Origin: Psettodes erumei
Lineage: Eukaryota > Chordata > Actinopteri > Pleuronectiformes > Psettodidae
DNA: 64,000 nt
Assembly: GCA_016785225.1 (NCBI GenBank)
Contig: JAFBJZ010000290.1
Location: forward strand, 675,001-739,000
Direction of reading: 5' to 3'
A program made the position numbers and the translations under genes. Every line of letters starts with the position of its first letter. Position 1 is the first letter of the stretch. This document shows positions 12,800-26,600 of this stretch, in pieces. The notes below the pieces were generated by a model. The model did no database searches, had not been told where the DNA came from, and saw only the letters and a program-made list of their open reading frames with translations.

Positions 12800-15700
12800 G
12801 TAAGCCCCCGCCCCCAGCGCCTCATCTACATCAACAACTGTACTAATTCACCACAGAAAAAGACAAGCAATTCAGATAGTACCATTAAATTTAATACAGT
12901 TTAATACCATTTCATGTATAATGTAAGAACAACGCGATGACATTTACAGTCTTCCTGAGGCAAGAGAACAGACTCTCTTCATTTTTAATGGCCACCATTT
13001 AGTTTGCCTTGGCACGTGCTAATATTTAAGCACACATGGTATGTGGGTGGCTGCACGAGCTAGCATTGTTTGCTTTAACCCAGAAGCAGTGAATTTCTTT
13101 AAACACTGGAAACGGAAGTGGAAGTGCTGGAAGTGCATTTTCCACCAGGAAGTTTGAAAGAGTATGTTTTAAACTCTTCATGAATTTCCGTGCTCTACCA
13201 AGTCTCACAGAAGTATTTATTTGAATATTATTGATTACGAAATCAGCATGGAAGTCTCTGCATTCTCTGGCATCTAAATGAAACATGTTTTATGCAGTGT
13301 GTTTTTTTTTTTAATATATATTTTTGTCCACAAAACAAATTGGAATGACCGGTAGGCAAAAAAGTATTTATTCATTCCTTTCCAAGCTACGGGAAATTAT
13401 CATAAGTGGGGTCTGGAATGGAAATATAATTATAGAGAAGCCCAGCGTTTTCTAAACACCAAGCAGTCACCAGTATGGTTGTTACACGCAGCGTAAACAT
13501 CATTGATATGCTCTGGTAATACTTATAATCACCGGACCCCCTCCTGCTAATGCTTATGCGGTCCAGAGAGGCAATCAGTGTGCAATTAGTGTGGCTTTGT
13601 CAGGTGACATGCAGGATTTGAGTGACAAATAAATGTGTTCATGCATTTTCTTTCAATTGCCTTTCAGCGCTTCCCATCATATTCATTCCTCAGGACAAAT
13701 TTAAAAGGCTTGATTTGGTTCTGCGTTTCATTATTTCAGATTGATTGGTGAGAGGGTTTCCAATATGATTCCAGTTCTGGCCACATGCGGTACTCTATAG
13801 GCCTCCTGCAGCACAAAATACATTTGCATTGACCGTATGCATGCATAAATTCATGCCTGCCCTCCCATAGATGCTGTGTGTAACTACTTTCATCTGTTAA
13901 TTTGATCCGAATAGATCCTGGCCTCGGCCTCACACTGATACACGCGCCCTCTCTCACGCACGGCAGGGCTTACCGTCAATCTCTCTCGTTCACCTCGGCG
14001 AGACGCGACATCAACACCGCATTAGATCACATTCTTCACACTGGAGTGACCGGGCTCAGCTTCAGTGTGTGTTTTGTGTGTTTGTGTGTGTGTATATTTA
14101 TTTGATGAGGAGAGACACTGGCCCATCATATCATATCAGTCCAGATTCCACTTCACCAAGCACATCTCCCCTCTGCCACTGTGTTTCTGCTCTTTTGCTA
14201 ATATATCATCCCCCGTTTCTCTTCCTCTCTCACCTCCTCTCCTCTCTCCTCGTGTCCTCCCCTTCCTCCCTTTCCACTCCCTGTCTTTTTAAGTACTTGT
14301 CAGATGTGATTTTCCTCTGGAACACTTGCCGTCTTCCTTTTTGCCTCCTGTGACTTTGCTCCCCTTCGCTCTCCTTTTTTTCATTCCTTACCTCATTGCC
14401 CCCCGCTGCTATTCTTGTCTATTCTCCTCTTATTTGTCACTTTGTTAAACTTGCCAAACTGTGTTTCTTTTGGTACCTCAATTCTCCTTTACCCTCTGCC
14501 TATTTCCTTGTTTTCTGACCTTAAGTTCTCTAGATTTCTTAAATCAATTGCATTTCAGCTGTCAGGCTCCTCATACCATCTTGTCTTCTCCTCTCTGTCC
14601 TCACATATTTTTTATCCTTTCTATCTTCTGACGCTGTCCTTCTGAATTCTATTTCTTTCTTGCTTGTTTTCTCTTTCCCATTTTTAATGCTCCTTAAATG
14701 TATGAACACTGTCCTCCCCTTCCAGCAAGAACAACACATCTCTCAGCGACTAAACTTTTTTTTTTTTCTCCCCCAAACTGTGTGTCGCTTGGAAAACAAG
14801 TATTTGGTGACAGCAAGATAAAAGGGAGGCAGTGTTTTGCTTGTCTGAAGCTGAGATTTTACACTCTGTGTTAGAAAATAACAGTAGACCTGTTGTCGTG
14901 TCTGTTGATATTTTTTGCACAGTGTGATGAAGTACACCAAATGGATTCATCTTTCCCACGTCTCATGTTTGGCATTAAAATATCTTTATTCTCTCTGTGG
15001 AGGATTAGTTGCAAAAGAGGGCCAATTTGAAAGCACGTTGATAAAATCAGTCCATGGAGTGAGAACCACAACCTCCTACTACGCTCACAAACACAAATTG
15101 CTAAAATGATGGATAATGTATGAAGCCATTTAAATAATAAAGGGAATAAAAGTGAAGGGGAGGAAGAACAGCATTTAGGAAGGAAGGGAATGAGGGGAAT
15201 TAGCACAATGTAGCAAAGCTGCTCCATGAATAAGTCCTCTGTTCCTCACATAGTTCTTCCTCTGGTCTTCCAGGTGAGATCGCCATCCGCGTGTTCCGAG
15301 CCTGCACTGAGCTGGGGATTCGAACCGTGGCCGTCTACTCTGAGCAAGACACCGGCCAGATGCACAGGTAATAATCTCTGCTACATTAAGGCCCAATAGG
15401 TCTGCGGCGGTTTAAGTAAAGAAAGCGTAGGAAGGTAGATGTCTCGCTAAAGTGCTGGGCTGCCACTGCTGAGTATCGACCACGAAATGCCAACAGGTGA
15501 TTAGAGCCTCCAGCAATTAAAGGAAGCTGTGGAGCATTTTCCTGCTCTGCTGTGCTGGGCCAGTTCTTTGTTTTATGGTTGGTATTAAGTGCGGACATAA
15601 GTGTAATTGTAATGGCATTCCAAACATTCAGGTACACACTGCTTAGTGTCTAAACACGTCTGTCACGTTTTAAGATGCGTTTCATTGACTAATACATGTT

Positions 15701-17729
15701 GTTATAGGCCTTTAATACCACCTGGTTCTTCCTCCTCCCTCGTTCCTTCCCTTTATATGACCGTCATCTCATTTTCCTTCTCATATAACATAAAACCAAT
15801 AAGAGGCGAATTAGAGTGCTTATTTTAATAATCATAGTAGTGTGCTTTATTTGACTCAATGTGGGTGCCTAATATTTACTGAGCTTGGAAATGCTGCCAT
15901 GAAGCCCTAATGGTTGTGCAATTTGGAACTCTGTGTACATCTGTGTGTAATTTCCTGGCCTCCGTCCATCTGACAAATGTGAATCCTTTGCACTTGCCTC
16001 CACAGGCAGAAAGCGGACGAGGCTTACCTGATCGGGAAAGGCCTGCCCCCTGTTGCTGCATACCTGCACATTCCTGACATCATCAAAGTAGCCAAGGTGC
16101 GTTCGTGAGAGCAGCTTGCGGTGCGTCCGCACGCGTCGGCCCCGTCTTGAACCGATGAGTGGTGCAAATGTTGATCCAGAACGGTGTCTCCTCATGTGCA
16201 AAAATGTAAATAAGCTCAAATAAGCTCCCTCAGTCAATCTTGCTTGAAGGCCTCTACTTTGAAGTAGTTGTGGGAAGTCATTAATCAGCATTAAATGAAA
16301 AGTTCGACATATGTATGTTTGCTTTCTCTCTCTGGTCGTGGAATGAAAAAAAAAAGTTTTTTTTTAATCTCACCTTTGAGTAAAGAGCACTGTAAAGAGC
16401 TGAAGACGGTAGGCAATTAGCTTAGCTTAGCATAAAGACTGGAATGGGGGGTAACCGGTGAGCCTGGCTCTGGCCAAATTCAAACACTGCCTACTAACAC
16501 CTTCAAAGCTATTTACTAGGTTTTCTGTCTTTTATTTCATCTGGGCTGAGAGGAAAAAAAAGCAAAAATTACAGTTCAGGAAAAGCCCAGAGGCCTGTCT
16601 GAAATTTCTTTCCCTTGCTGGTCTTTTGCCTTGACGGCAAGATTTCATGGATTTGAATGTGGAGAAGTGACAGGCAAATCCCTTTGTGTTCCTTTCTGTC
16701 TGTATCCAGCTTGGATCCAGCAAGGATAAGGAGTGACCTTCTCTCTGCTGATCCCTCAAACACCTGCCCCCATGGTCATCTCTTCCTTCCCCGTTCTCTC
16801 ACTTCTGTCATGTGTTCCTTGCCTCCCTCTTTTCCCAGCTTGTTGTTTTTGCTGCTCCCCTGCACCATTTCTCTTCTTTTCGTGACCATTCTCCGGCTCT
16901 CTGCCCCCTCTTTACTTCCTGCTACTTTACTGTATCGCTGTGTGAGATCAGAGCGGTTCCCTGTCGCCTCCTTTCCCTCCCGTCGTCTCTCCATCCCTCC
17001 GCGACGCGCTGCCAGTTATTCATTATCATTTTTCTGATCAGTCTCTCACGGTTTATAATTTTCTTCGTGGGCATGTGGTCAGCCAGTCAAATTGGGGCGC
17101 CTCCGCCGTCCAACTCATTTCTCAAAATCCGTCTGTCTAATTGGGAGCCCAGCCACCCCATGCCGGCGAGGAGTGCGTCTGTGCGTGCGTGTGTTCTCTC
17201 TCTCCTGCTTTCACACTCGGTGTATACGTCATTCTTCACACTGTGCATCGCTCTATTATTCGGCGACCAAAATAATCCATCTGCTGCCGTCCCGGTTCCC
17301 TCTTTGTATGTCGTCTCAGATGTGTTGTATGTGAGCGTGTGTGTGTGTGTGTGTCTGCTTGCAAATGTGAAAGCACATGAGCGTATGAGTGATGAACGTG
17401 TGTTAACCTGGGGAATTGTTGTGTTAGCGTGTATGTGAGGCCTCATCTTCCGTCCGTGCCTCTCTGCATTCATGACGGTCTTGTCTGAGTAGGTGGCTGG
17501 GTGTATCTGCTTGTTTGCATGCACTTGCTGCATTTTTGTGTGTGTGTGTGTGTGTGCGTGTGTGTATGTGTGGCTCGATGCCTCCTCTGGCTTGACAGTA
17601 ACAGCTCCCATCACAACGGGCCGGCCCATAATTATAGTCCGCCTCGTATCCAAGAGCAGATGGCGCATACTGATCCAGAGATGGCTCTATCTGTCAAGCT
17701 CGGCAGCTACTGTATCTGTCTGCTACTCT

Positions 17730-17768
<39 letters not shown>

Positions 17769-20700
17769 CCTCTCAGTACCTTCCTCCTGACCCTAAAATT
17801 ATGCGTTCCTGTCTCAGTCTCCTACCGGTGTCCATTGAGTAGATGATGATTAGGGTGACTGCTACTAAGAATAAAACATGTCATTATCCCACAGCCCCTT
17901 TGCTGCAGCTGACATGTAAAGCCTTTTCATTGGCGAGCAGGTAGAGTGCGCCAAAGCATGATGACTCTCTCTTTCCCTTTGTCGGCAAAGTGGTACCTGT
18001 GGCCGCCTGTTTAACAGAACTGCTGTTTCGTTAGCCGGGCGACAGTTTTCCCTTCTCTGAGCTCCACGAGCAAACATTTAGCCGAAACTCTGTTATTAAA
18101 AAATGTCTTTAGGCGAGTGCTTGTTTAATTTTTGCCGATTTGTTATTCTCAGTTCAATTAACTTTAGTGGGATGAGTTCCAAAGCCGTAACACCCGAGTC
18201 AACAGAAGCAACGCAGAGATATACAATAAAAACAAACAACCTTTTCTCTCTCTGTCCCTCTCGTAGGAAAACGATGTGGATGCGATCCACCCAGGCTACG
18301 GCTTCCTCTCCGAGCGGGCAGACTTTGCCCAGGCCTGCACCGACGCGGGAGTGATGTTTGTCGGGCCGTCCCCGGACACGGTGCGCAAGATGGGAGACAA
18401 AGTGGAGGCTCGCTCGCTGGCCATCAGCGCTGGTATGGAAGGGGATGACGGGCAGAAATTAGATTAAGGACGTGAAGAAGAGTGATGTCCATTAAACGAA
18501 AAGTCACAATTTGAATGGCTGCTTTTATTCGTGTTGTAATTTTCGCATTTATCTATTTACTAAACAAATGAGACCCAAGACAAGACAATTGATTGCATCT
18601 ATCATATCTGTCTGCTTATTATTATTATTACTGATTTACTGTTGTTTACAGATCAATACATAATGACTCACTCCCCTCATCCCTCACCCTTTCACTCCGT
18701 TATTGCCTTACTTGCATATGCTTTGATTTTCCACCAGAAAGCAGCTAAACATAATTTTAACCAAATTATAGGAATTCATATCTATTTTTTTGGTCTCTTA
18801 GGATTATATCATTATTATATCATTACATGATAAATCACTCTCGCTTTCATCATTATTGAACTACTGTTTTTTGTTTTTCTTTCTGTTATGAGGTACAACA
18901 TTTAAAAAAAAAAAGTATTTCTCACTCAACCCACGCTTGTCTAGGTGTCCCCGTGGTCCCAGGAACAGATTCCCCCATCTCCAGCCTCCAGGAGGCGCAG
19001 GCCTTTGCCCAGAGACACGGCTTCCCTATCATCTTCAAAGCAGCCTATGGAGGAGGTGGTCGAGGCATGAGGGTGGTCAGAGAGTACGAGGTGAGCCTGC
19101 ACACGTCACTTCACTCCTGCGAGAGATGTAATTTAACAGCGCGCTCTAACAGCATAAATCTTGTCGCGATGCTTGCCCAGGAAAGGGGAGACAAAAACCC
19201 AACTTGATGGCCGGCCAGCCTCATGACAAATTTTTGGCTTTCATATTCATTAGTTTTCTGTTTGTGTTGCATCAGAGTGAAATTGCTTGGAAATTACAAC
19301 ATGGTCATTTATCTCTCCAGCCGCCAATCACCCTGTGGTCTGGTGTGCGCGCGTGTGCTCTGAAATTGCCTCTGTCACCGAGTGAAACCTGAGCGATTCC
19401 TGTGTGTCGGAGGCTCGTCCTCCTGCATCAGCAGAGCACATTAAGAAATAATGCGTTTCAATATTGAAACTGTCCAGGGGCCACTTTTCAAACGTGCATC
19501 TCGATGTAAAGACGATCTTACGTCTGTGCTATGTTTCCAGCATGAATGATTTCCAAATGATAAAATATCCTAACGCACCAAATGCGCGCACGTAGTTCTA
19601 CGTGAATAAGATCCGGAGATGAGAAGCTGCAGGCGAGAAATAGACTTTCCTTTAAGAAATGTCTTTAATAACTTTATGCTCCCTGAAACCAGCCATGTTT
19701 AGTGTATCCCCTGGCGGATTTACTTCTGCCGGCCTGTCACCATCCTCCTCATCTTCCTCCTCGCAGCCATGAAAGGGTGCCATCACCCAGACAGCAGAGA
19801 TGGCCTGTCACAATAGCTGTCAGAGTGACGACCACACAGTACTTTAACCCAGAGTAGTGCTGCCAAGACGGCAATTTCTGGCTTACGTCTCTGTGGTTAT
19901 TTGTTAGCACGCTCTCGACTATAGTAAACAACAACACTTATACGTCCTTTAACTTCGCCACGCAACAATAACTGCACTATATAAAGTTCAGAAAACTCCT
20001 GCCATATACATAATGTATGATATTTTTATAATTTGCCAAGCGCAGTAATGGGCTTTATGTACAGTTGTCCTGTTGTGAGTTGATCTGTTTTGAATATGTG
20101 CTGTGCTAATGAATATCAGCACTGCTTAAAGCCAGTTAAATAAGCTCAGTCATTTAAAATGTATTCAACGAGCTTCCGCTGGCGTGGATGGCCAACATCT
20201 GCTCGCCGTCTGTAAGCGCTGTTTAGGGATTTGCTTGTGAAGAATTCCAAACGGTTGTAGAGTTTTTAACCTCGAAGAAAAACACTCCGGACCAAGTGGG
20301 ACCAATAATAGTTTCACTCGCCACGGTTCAGTGGCAGGGTAATTATGATTTTTTTTTTTCCCTCCTTTTTTTTTTTAATCACAGAAATTCTGAAATCTTT
20401 CACGGTAAAATAAAACCAACACAGTTCCATTTCATGTCCTTTTAATCCAAAATATGTGTAGCAGAGGGAAAACCAGGTCTTCAGGCCAGCAGACACCAGG
20501 AAGTGGCAAGTTGTCACCTCTGTTTATTTCAGTGGAGGCCTGGTGGCAGTGTGGCTTCTTGTAGCAGCACTGGAGGGAGTGTGTGCGAAACAACAACCTC
20601 CCCACCCCACCCACCCTGTTTCTGCCCCCCCAGTTTGATCCAGCAAAGTTTATCAGCAGCTGCTTGTTGTCCAATCAAATGGAGGAGGGCAGGGATCAGA

Positions 20701-23584
20701 GGTGCATCTGAGATACACAGAGCGAATCCAGCTCCTCATCTTTCACGGCTGGTGGCCTTTCCTGTTAATGCTTTATGTCTCTTTGAAAAAAAAAAAAAAA
20801 GATAATTAAGTCACATTAAATGCGGTTATGCAAATTAGCACCATAACTTTTTCTTTTCTGGCAGAAAGTGCCACATTTTATTTAGAACTAGTTAGGTTTA
20901 TCAAATATATAAAAGCTCCCTCATTAGGTCTCACTTTTAAATGTATGCTTATACATGCAAACACTAAAAAAAAACATTAATTTCCTAAAGGGCTGTAACT
21001 AATGATTGCTTTCATTGTCTGCTGATTGTGTTCTCCATTAATTGCTTGTTAAGTTTATAACATATCAGAAAGGAGTGAAAAATGCTTGTTGTAATTACTC
21101 ACAGTCCAATTATATGTGTTCACATGTCTTGTTTTATTCAACCAACTGTCCCAAACCCAAAGACATTTAGTTTATTATTGTAGGAAAACTAGAATCTGGA
21201 ACCATTGATTTTTTTTTTTTGCCATTTTTGCTTTCAGTGAAAACAGTTGCCTATTATTTTTTCTGTCACTCGAGTAGTCGACTAAATTCTGCAGCTCTCA
21301 TTTTCATTTTCCGGCTCTCGTGGCCCACTGGCTGTGACAGGCGCTCGACTCGGAGGAAAAAGGCCGCGTTCAAACGAGAGCGGCCAGCGTCGGCCGCGAC
21401 CGTTCCACGCTTTACTCACTAATCTGCCCGGCGTTTGTGCCGTCGTCGCTGAGCCTCACGAGTCAGCAATCCATTGGAAAGTATGACCTTTCCTCAGTTG
21501 TACCCCGGTTTAATTAATCAGTTGTTGACATTTCTAGTTATTCAGTTGAGTCACGGGGGCCTCAGCAACTCCCGCTGATATGATGTGAGGAAATTGTAAA
21601 GAGGTTTCTCTGTGCTGTTGGGACCCAAAGCAACCATGCCTAGATTGACTTTTTATTCCATTAAGACCAGCTCGTGGGTCGTTTGTATGCTGATTTAACG
21701 GAGGGGTCCTTACGATTTGCGGCGTATTGTAGGACAAGCGGTGCATGTTTGCTGATAAGCAGGGCAGTGCTCAAAGTGCCAGGTTTATGTTCGGAGTCCG
21801 ACGTGATGTGCTTTCCCAAAGAGGAAGAGGAAAGTGGAGCCGCACGTATCAAAGCTCCAGTGGCCAAAGCTGACGGACTGAACCGATGTGGAAAGAGTAC
21901 AAATGGAAGTCTAACTTTTGGTTCTTTAAAAGTCTTTGGTGTCATGTATAAGAATGGAGGCGCTCCAGCGATTTGACAACTTTGCAAAGTCTTTGACTTG
22001 GAATCGCATTTCCAACAGCGCTAGTTGGAAGTCAGTATTTTTTTTTTTTCCTCGCTGACGACTGCAAAGAATGACCAAAAACCTTGTGGTGATTTTTCAC
22101 ACCTCTCTGTTTCACTTAGCACTACGTTTCTAACACTTGCGATCTCCCATTCAGCCTCCTACAGCGAAGCGCCGTTTTCTTTCATGGCCTTTTTGCGATG
22201 TTTTCCCAAGAAGCCCCTTTTAACAAAAACAGACGGCGCCGATGCCGTCTGCCGCCGCCTTCAGCACCTGGCTGCTTTGCCTCGAAGATTTCCTTTTCTC
22301 AAAGCTGCAAGCTGACAGCTGAAGACGGGCTCATGTAGCTTCTCCGGAGGCGCTGAGAGGAGGGCACGGCGGTGACTCAGTCTTTCCCCAGTAGACGAGA
22401 AGACGGGCTGGCAGGACATCACGGGCTGACAGATTTGAGTCGGGACCTTCGGCGTGCTCGGCCGTGACCTCCTACAGCCTGGTTCCCTGAGATCTTGTGT
22501 AGCATCTTGCTCCCTAAAGCTGTGTTTGCATCAAATATAATGCTGATTAAAACAGGAAATAAAAGTTATACTAGATAAAAGTAACTGACCTGATGCTGCA
22601 GCAGTAAAACTCCATGAAACCCATACAAATTCTCTGCTGTGACTGTTTTGCCCCATGAATGGTCGCACTAACTCAGACGTGTATGGATTTTTCTCGTCTC
22701 TTTGCTAGGAACTGGAGGAGAATTACCAGCGGGCCTACTCCGAAGCCCTGACGGCTTTCGGGAACGGAGCCCTGTTTGTCGAGAAGTTTATTGAAAAGCC
22801 CAGACACATTGAAGTACAGATCCTCGGTAAGTGCGCTCTGCGACGTCCCTCGTGTTTGCCTTTAACTACGTGCCCGTTATTTTGTTTTATGTGAAGTGAC
22901 TGAAGTTCATTAAGGAAGCGAGACACATGGAAGTCCTTGAACCCAGCAGCGGTTGCTAAGGTAGGAGGAGAGAAGGGTGAACAATGAGAGTGAATGAGAT
23001 TTATTGGCCAGCGGAGGATTCTCCGGCCATTATTTTTTTCTCATTATAGCAGATATAACTCTGCGACCGCTCGATGTTACCGAACTAAAGTCCGACGCCG
23101 ACACTCAAAGGAAGCGTCTGCACGTGGAGCTTATGCTGCACCACACGTGTAAATATGTGTTTGTGTCGGAGGGCACCTGTCTGCGCGTTCACATCCATGC
23201 GACCTTCAGGATTTACCGTGCGTGTGCTCGCCGTGATAATTGCTGCCCGTAGGGCGTGCGAGGGGTTTCGTGACCCTTGCTCCCTCCGACGCCCTTTATC
23301 CTCACACAGCAGTGAAGTCACAGGTCATATTGAGCGAGGGGGGGGTTTCATAAATTCTTGAACGCAATCTGTGTGAGACTGTAGGATCTCAATTTAAAGC
23401 ACGTCAGATTGTGTGATATAGTATGCGGTGAATGACTCTGTAGGATGCTCTGTAACTCTACACAGAAAATATACAGTCCAGGCTGTAAGCATTCAGGCAG
23501 TCCCTTTTGGATCAGTGCACATTGAATTTGAAAGTACAATAATGGAAAGTACATTAAAGTGCCAGTTTACATAAGTAATGAAAG

Positions 23585-23615
<31 letters not shown>

Positions 23616-26600
23616 ATAGCCTATAATTTAACAAATGGCACTCAAGTGACAAGGTTTCAAAAGTAATTGGTCACTTGCCTGCCACAGGTTTCTTCGTCAG
23701 TTTGTAGGTGATCCAAAAAAAAAAAAAGTTAAAAAGAAAATGAGAAATATTGGAGGTAGTCGGTTCGCCAAAATCAGCAGATATCACCTCATCTGTCAGA
23801 CGTGGCTGCGGTTCTGTTGTGGCTGGCGCTGCCAGCGGACCTGGCACCCAGTCATTTATCGATGTTCTCGTTGCTGGCAGAGACAACGGGACGCACGGGG
23901 GAGGTGTACGGGCGTCGTCCTGTTTGACTTCACCTGTATCTGTCCGGCGATCTGTGTCTGTCAGCTCGCATCATCCGTCAGCCTCGCTCTCATATTCAGA
24001 AACGAAGCACAAGAAGGTCTCGGTCAAGTCGTGGGGAAAGTAACTGACAGGTTAATCGACGACAAGCTTTTGCCATCATTCATCGGGATGTTTGAATGGT
24101 TAGTTATAGTGAATCGACCGTATGAAGACGGCAGAGGTCATTTTTAATAACCGTAACGCTGCGTCACTGATGCTGCTTTTTCATTACCACATATTTCCCA
24201 GGCCAGTCTTTGGCTGGACTCCCCACGCTTTAAAGCACCTGAGGGAAAAACCGGTGATAGTAAAAGATGTTGAAGGGACGTTTTCCACCGTTGTGAGAGT
24301 ATGTTATACTGTATGTGTAGCGCAGCTCGCAAGAATGCTGCCAGAAAGCAGCCTGCTCGTTTCCTCAGAAGCCTCAGTTTGGTATGTAACACAGTCATCT
24401 GTCTCTGCATGGGCACTTTGGTCCTAAATGGAGACATGCTGCCTGGTTGCCCACGCTCTAACTAATCTATCAGCCAACGAATCGCCTCGCGGTGAACCCG
24501 GGACCAAGCGGTGTTTCCTTTCTCACCTCCTTCACTTGGTAGCATCCCCTCCCGCTCTTCACACTCCGGATTATTTGCGCGACGTTTCCTCATCCCTCCC
24601 TCCTGTCAGTGTCCTCACTGTCTCTTTGTCTGCTCTCTCTCTCTCTCCCTCCAGGTGATAAATACGGTAATGTCATCCACCTCTACGAGCGAGACTGCTC
24701 CATTCAGCGGAGACACCAAAAGGTGAAGTCCTCCATTTAAAAATTCATCGAGCTCACCCTTAATGTTTGAACGTACTTAAGTTTATCTTGCTGGCATTTC
24801 CGCACGTATTAGCTCGATTAGCATGAAGTGGATGGTGACGGTGGGCGGGCGTGAAGCAAAGGTCGGGGAGCAGGAATCGCACCTGCGAGCCCTGCAGTCT
24901 CGCTGAATATACAAAAGGCCAGCAGGTTTTTCATTCAGGAAAACGGGCCGAGCCACATGTAAATAAATAAATAACTAAGGTGATTATAGTGGTGATTATT
25001 ACGGCAGTGGTGGCCCGAGGTATCATAAAAGTCCCGAGCAGCAGGAGGTAAGAGGATTATATACAAATACAAATTAGCCACCGCTACCGCCGTATGAATT
25101 AGCAACAATTACAAGCTTTGAATTGATTACCATTTATTTGTCATGGCTATATTTTTTTTTTGGGTGGGGAGAGGTGACACAGGAAAGAAACCAAGTGTTG
25201 TGGCCTCACCTGATTGTCAGAAATAACAAATCTCAAAAAAGGAAATTGTCATCTAATCGTCAGCCAATATGGCGCCACTTTCATCAGAGGAGGCTGATTA
25301 ATTTGTAATATTTCATTACATATTGTCAGCTGGGAGCAGTTTCACTCATGTGTTTTCATCACTTTCGTCCTCCCCTCTCCTTTTAATCAAATTATAGATG
25401 ATAATCACATTAGCTCATGCAAAGCTGCCATTTTTTTTTTTTTTTTTTTATAAATTCTGTGAGACTTAATCTGCCTTTGCCCTTAATCTAAGATCTGTTT
25501 GAGTCTCAGAAACAAGAATAGTCGCTTGTTGAAATAGATTTGGGATGGTAGACTGCCGAGAGGATGTTTTCAGCTTCTCTCAGTGTCTTGGAAGTGAGAT
25601 GTCTTGGAGATGCTTATTTGAAGGGATAAGATTCGATAAAAAAAATTTAATTGAGTTCTTGTGCTTTTTAAAATTTGTTTAAAAATCAGACACGGGTCAC
25701 GTTGTTTTTGAACTGAATTCACTTATTCCTCACAGATGAGTCGACTTTCTTGATACAGTGGAACGAAACAGATCAGCCTCCAACATGGTGGATGCCCCCC
25801 CAGCAGCCACAGCCAGGCCAAATGAAAGGCTGAATGTCACTACAGATGATTCACTCCATCTGTTTTGCTAAGGCTAAAGTGACGCATACTGTATCAAACC
25901 GATGGCTGCTGTAGGAAAGATGAAAACAAATTATGGTGCTTACTGAATGTTAGTAGGAAGCTCAGTGCAGGTTTGTGCTTCTTCTTCCGTCTGCTCTTCG
26001 AATCTGTTGTGATCTGCGAGAAAATGAGAGGATTTGCGGTCACAGTCGGGCACCCGAGCGAATTTAGCAGAGTGCATCTTTAAGGCAGAACCGAATGAGA
26101 CTTTTATGTAAACAACAGATCAAATGATTGTGTAATGCGAACGCGACGGCTTTTATAAATGAACAATAGAAAGTGATTACTCCACTCCGCAGTTCCCCGC
26201 AGCATTTGTCAGCTCATCCTTTTTCGCTTTTTGCAGCTTGTTACTGTTCCGGTTCGCTCTCATCGCTCTCAGCGCTGCTTTCACCTTTATTAAAAAAAAA
26301 AAAAACCCCTCTCAAACTTTACGCGACCTGCTCAGCAGGTAAACATCATGGATCATGCTCTACAGTGCTGTCGGTGGTCATTTTCCACATTTTTATTTGC
26401 AGTTACCAGCGGTAGGGGAGCCGTCAAATATTGTACCGTGCATGAAATGAAGGAGGACTCTGGGTGGGATAGTGTGGCTTTTTTCACTGACTGCTCTATC
26501 TCGAAACCTTGTCTCTGAGTTTTAAATTAAACATTTCTTTTGGCGGTACATTAATAAAAATCATTTGAGGTCTGGCGTGTCAGAGGCGGCATGTCGTCCG

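Larger units (their letters stand above)
16097..18266 (+). other. pcx intron between coding exons 3 and 4
   Basis: 2,170 bp, GT-AG. It holds the 'TTAGCTTAGC' dispersed repeat (16290-16560), a CT-rich block (about 16780-17040) and three TG microsatellites (17337-17354, 17537-17572, 17732-17767). Confidence 0.9.

Noticed and set aside
17087..17668. 193-codon open frame on the minus strand with His-Thr repeats
   Set aside because: The His-Thr strings come from the TG microsatellites read on the other strand.
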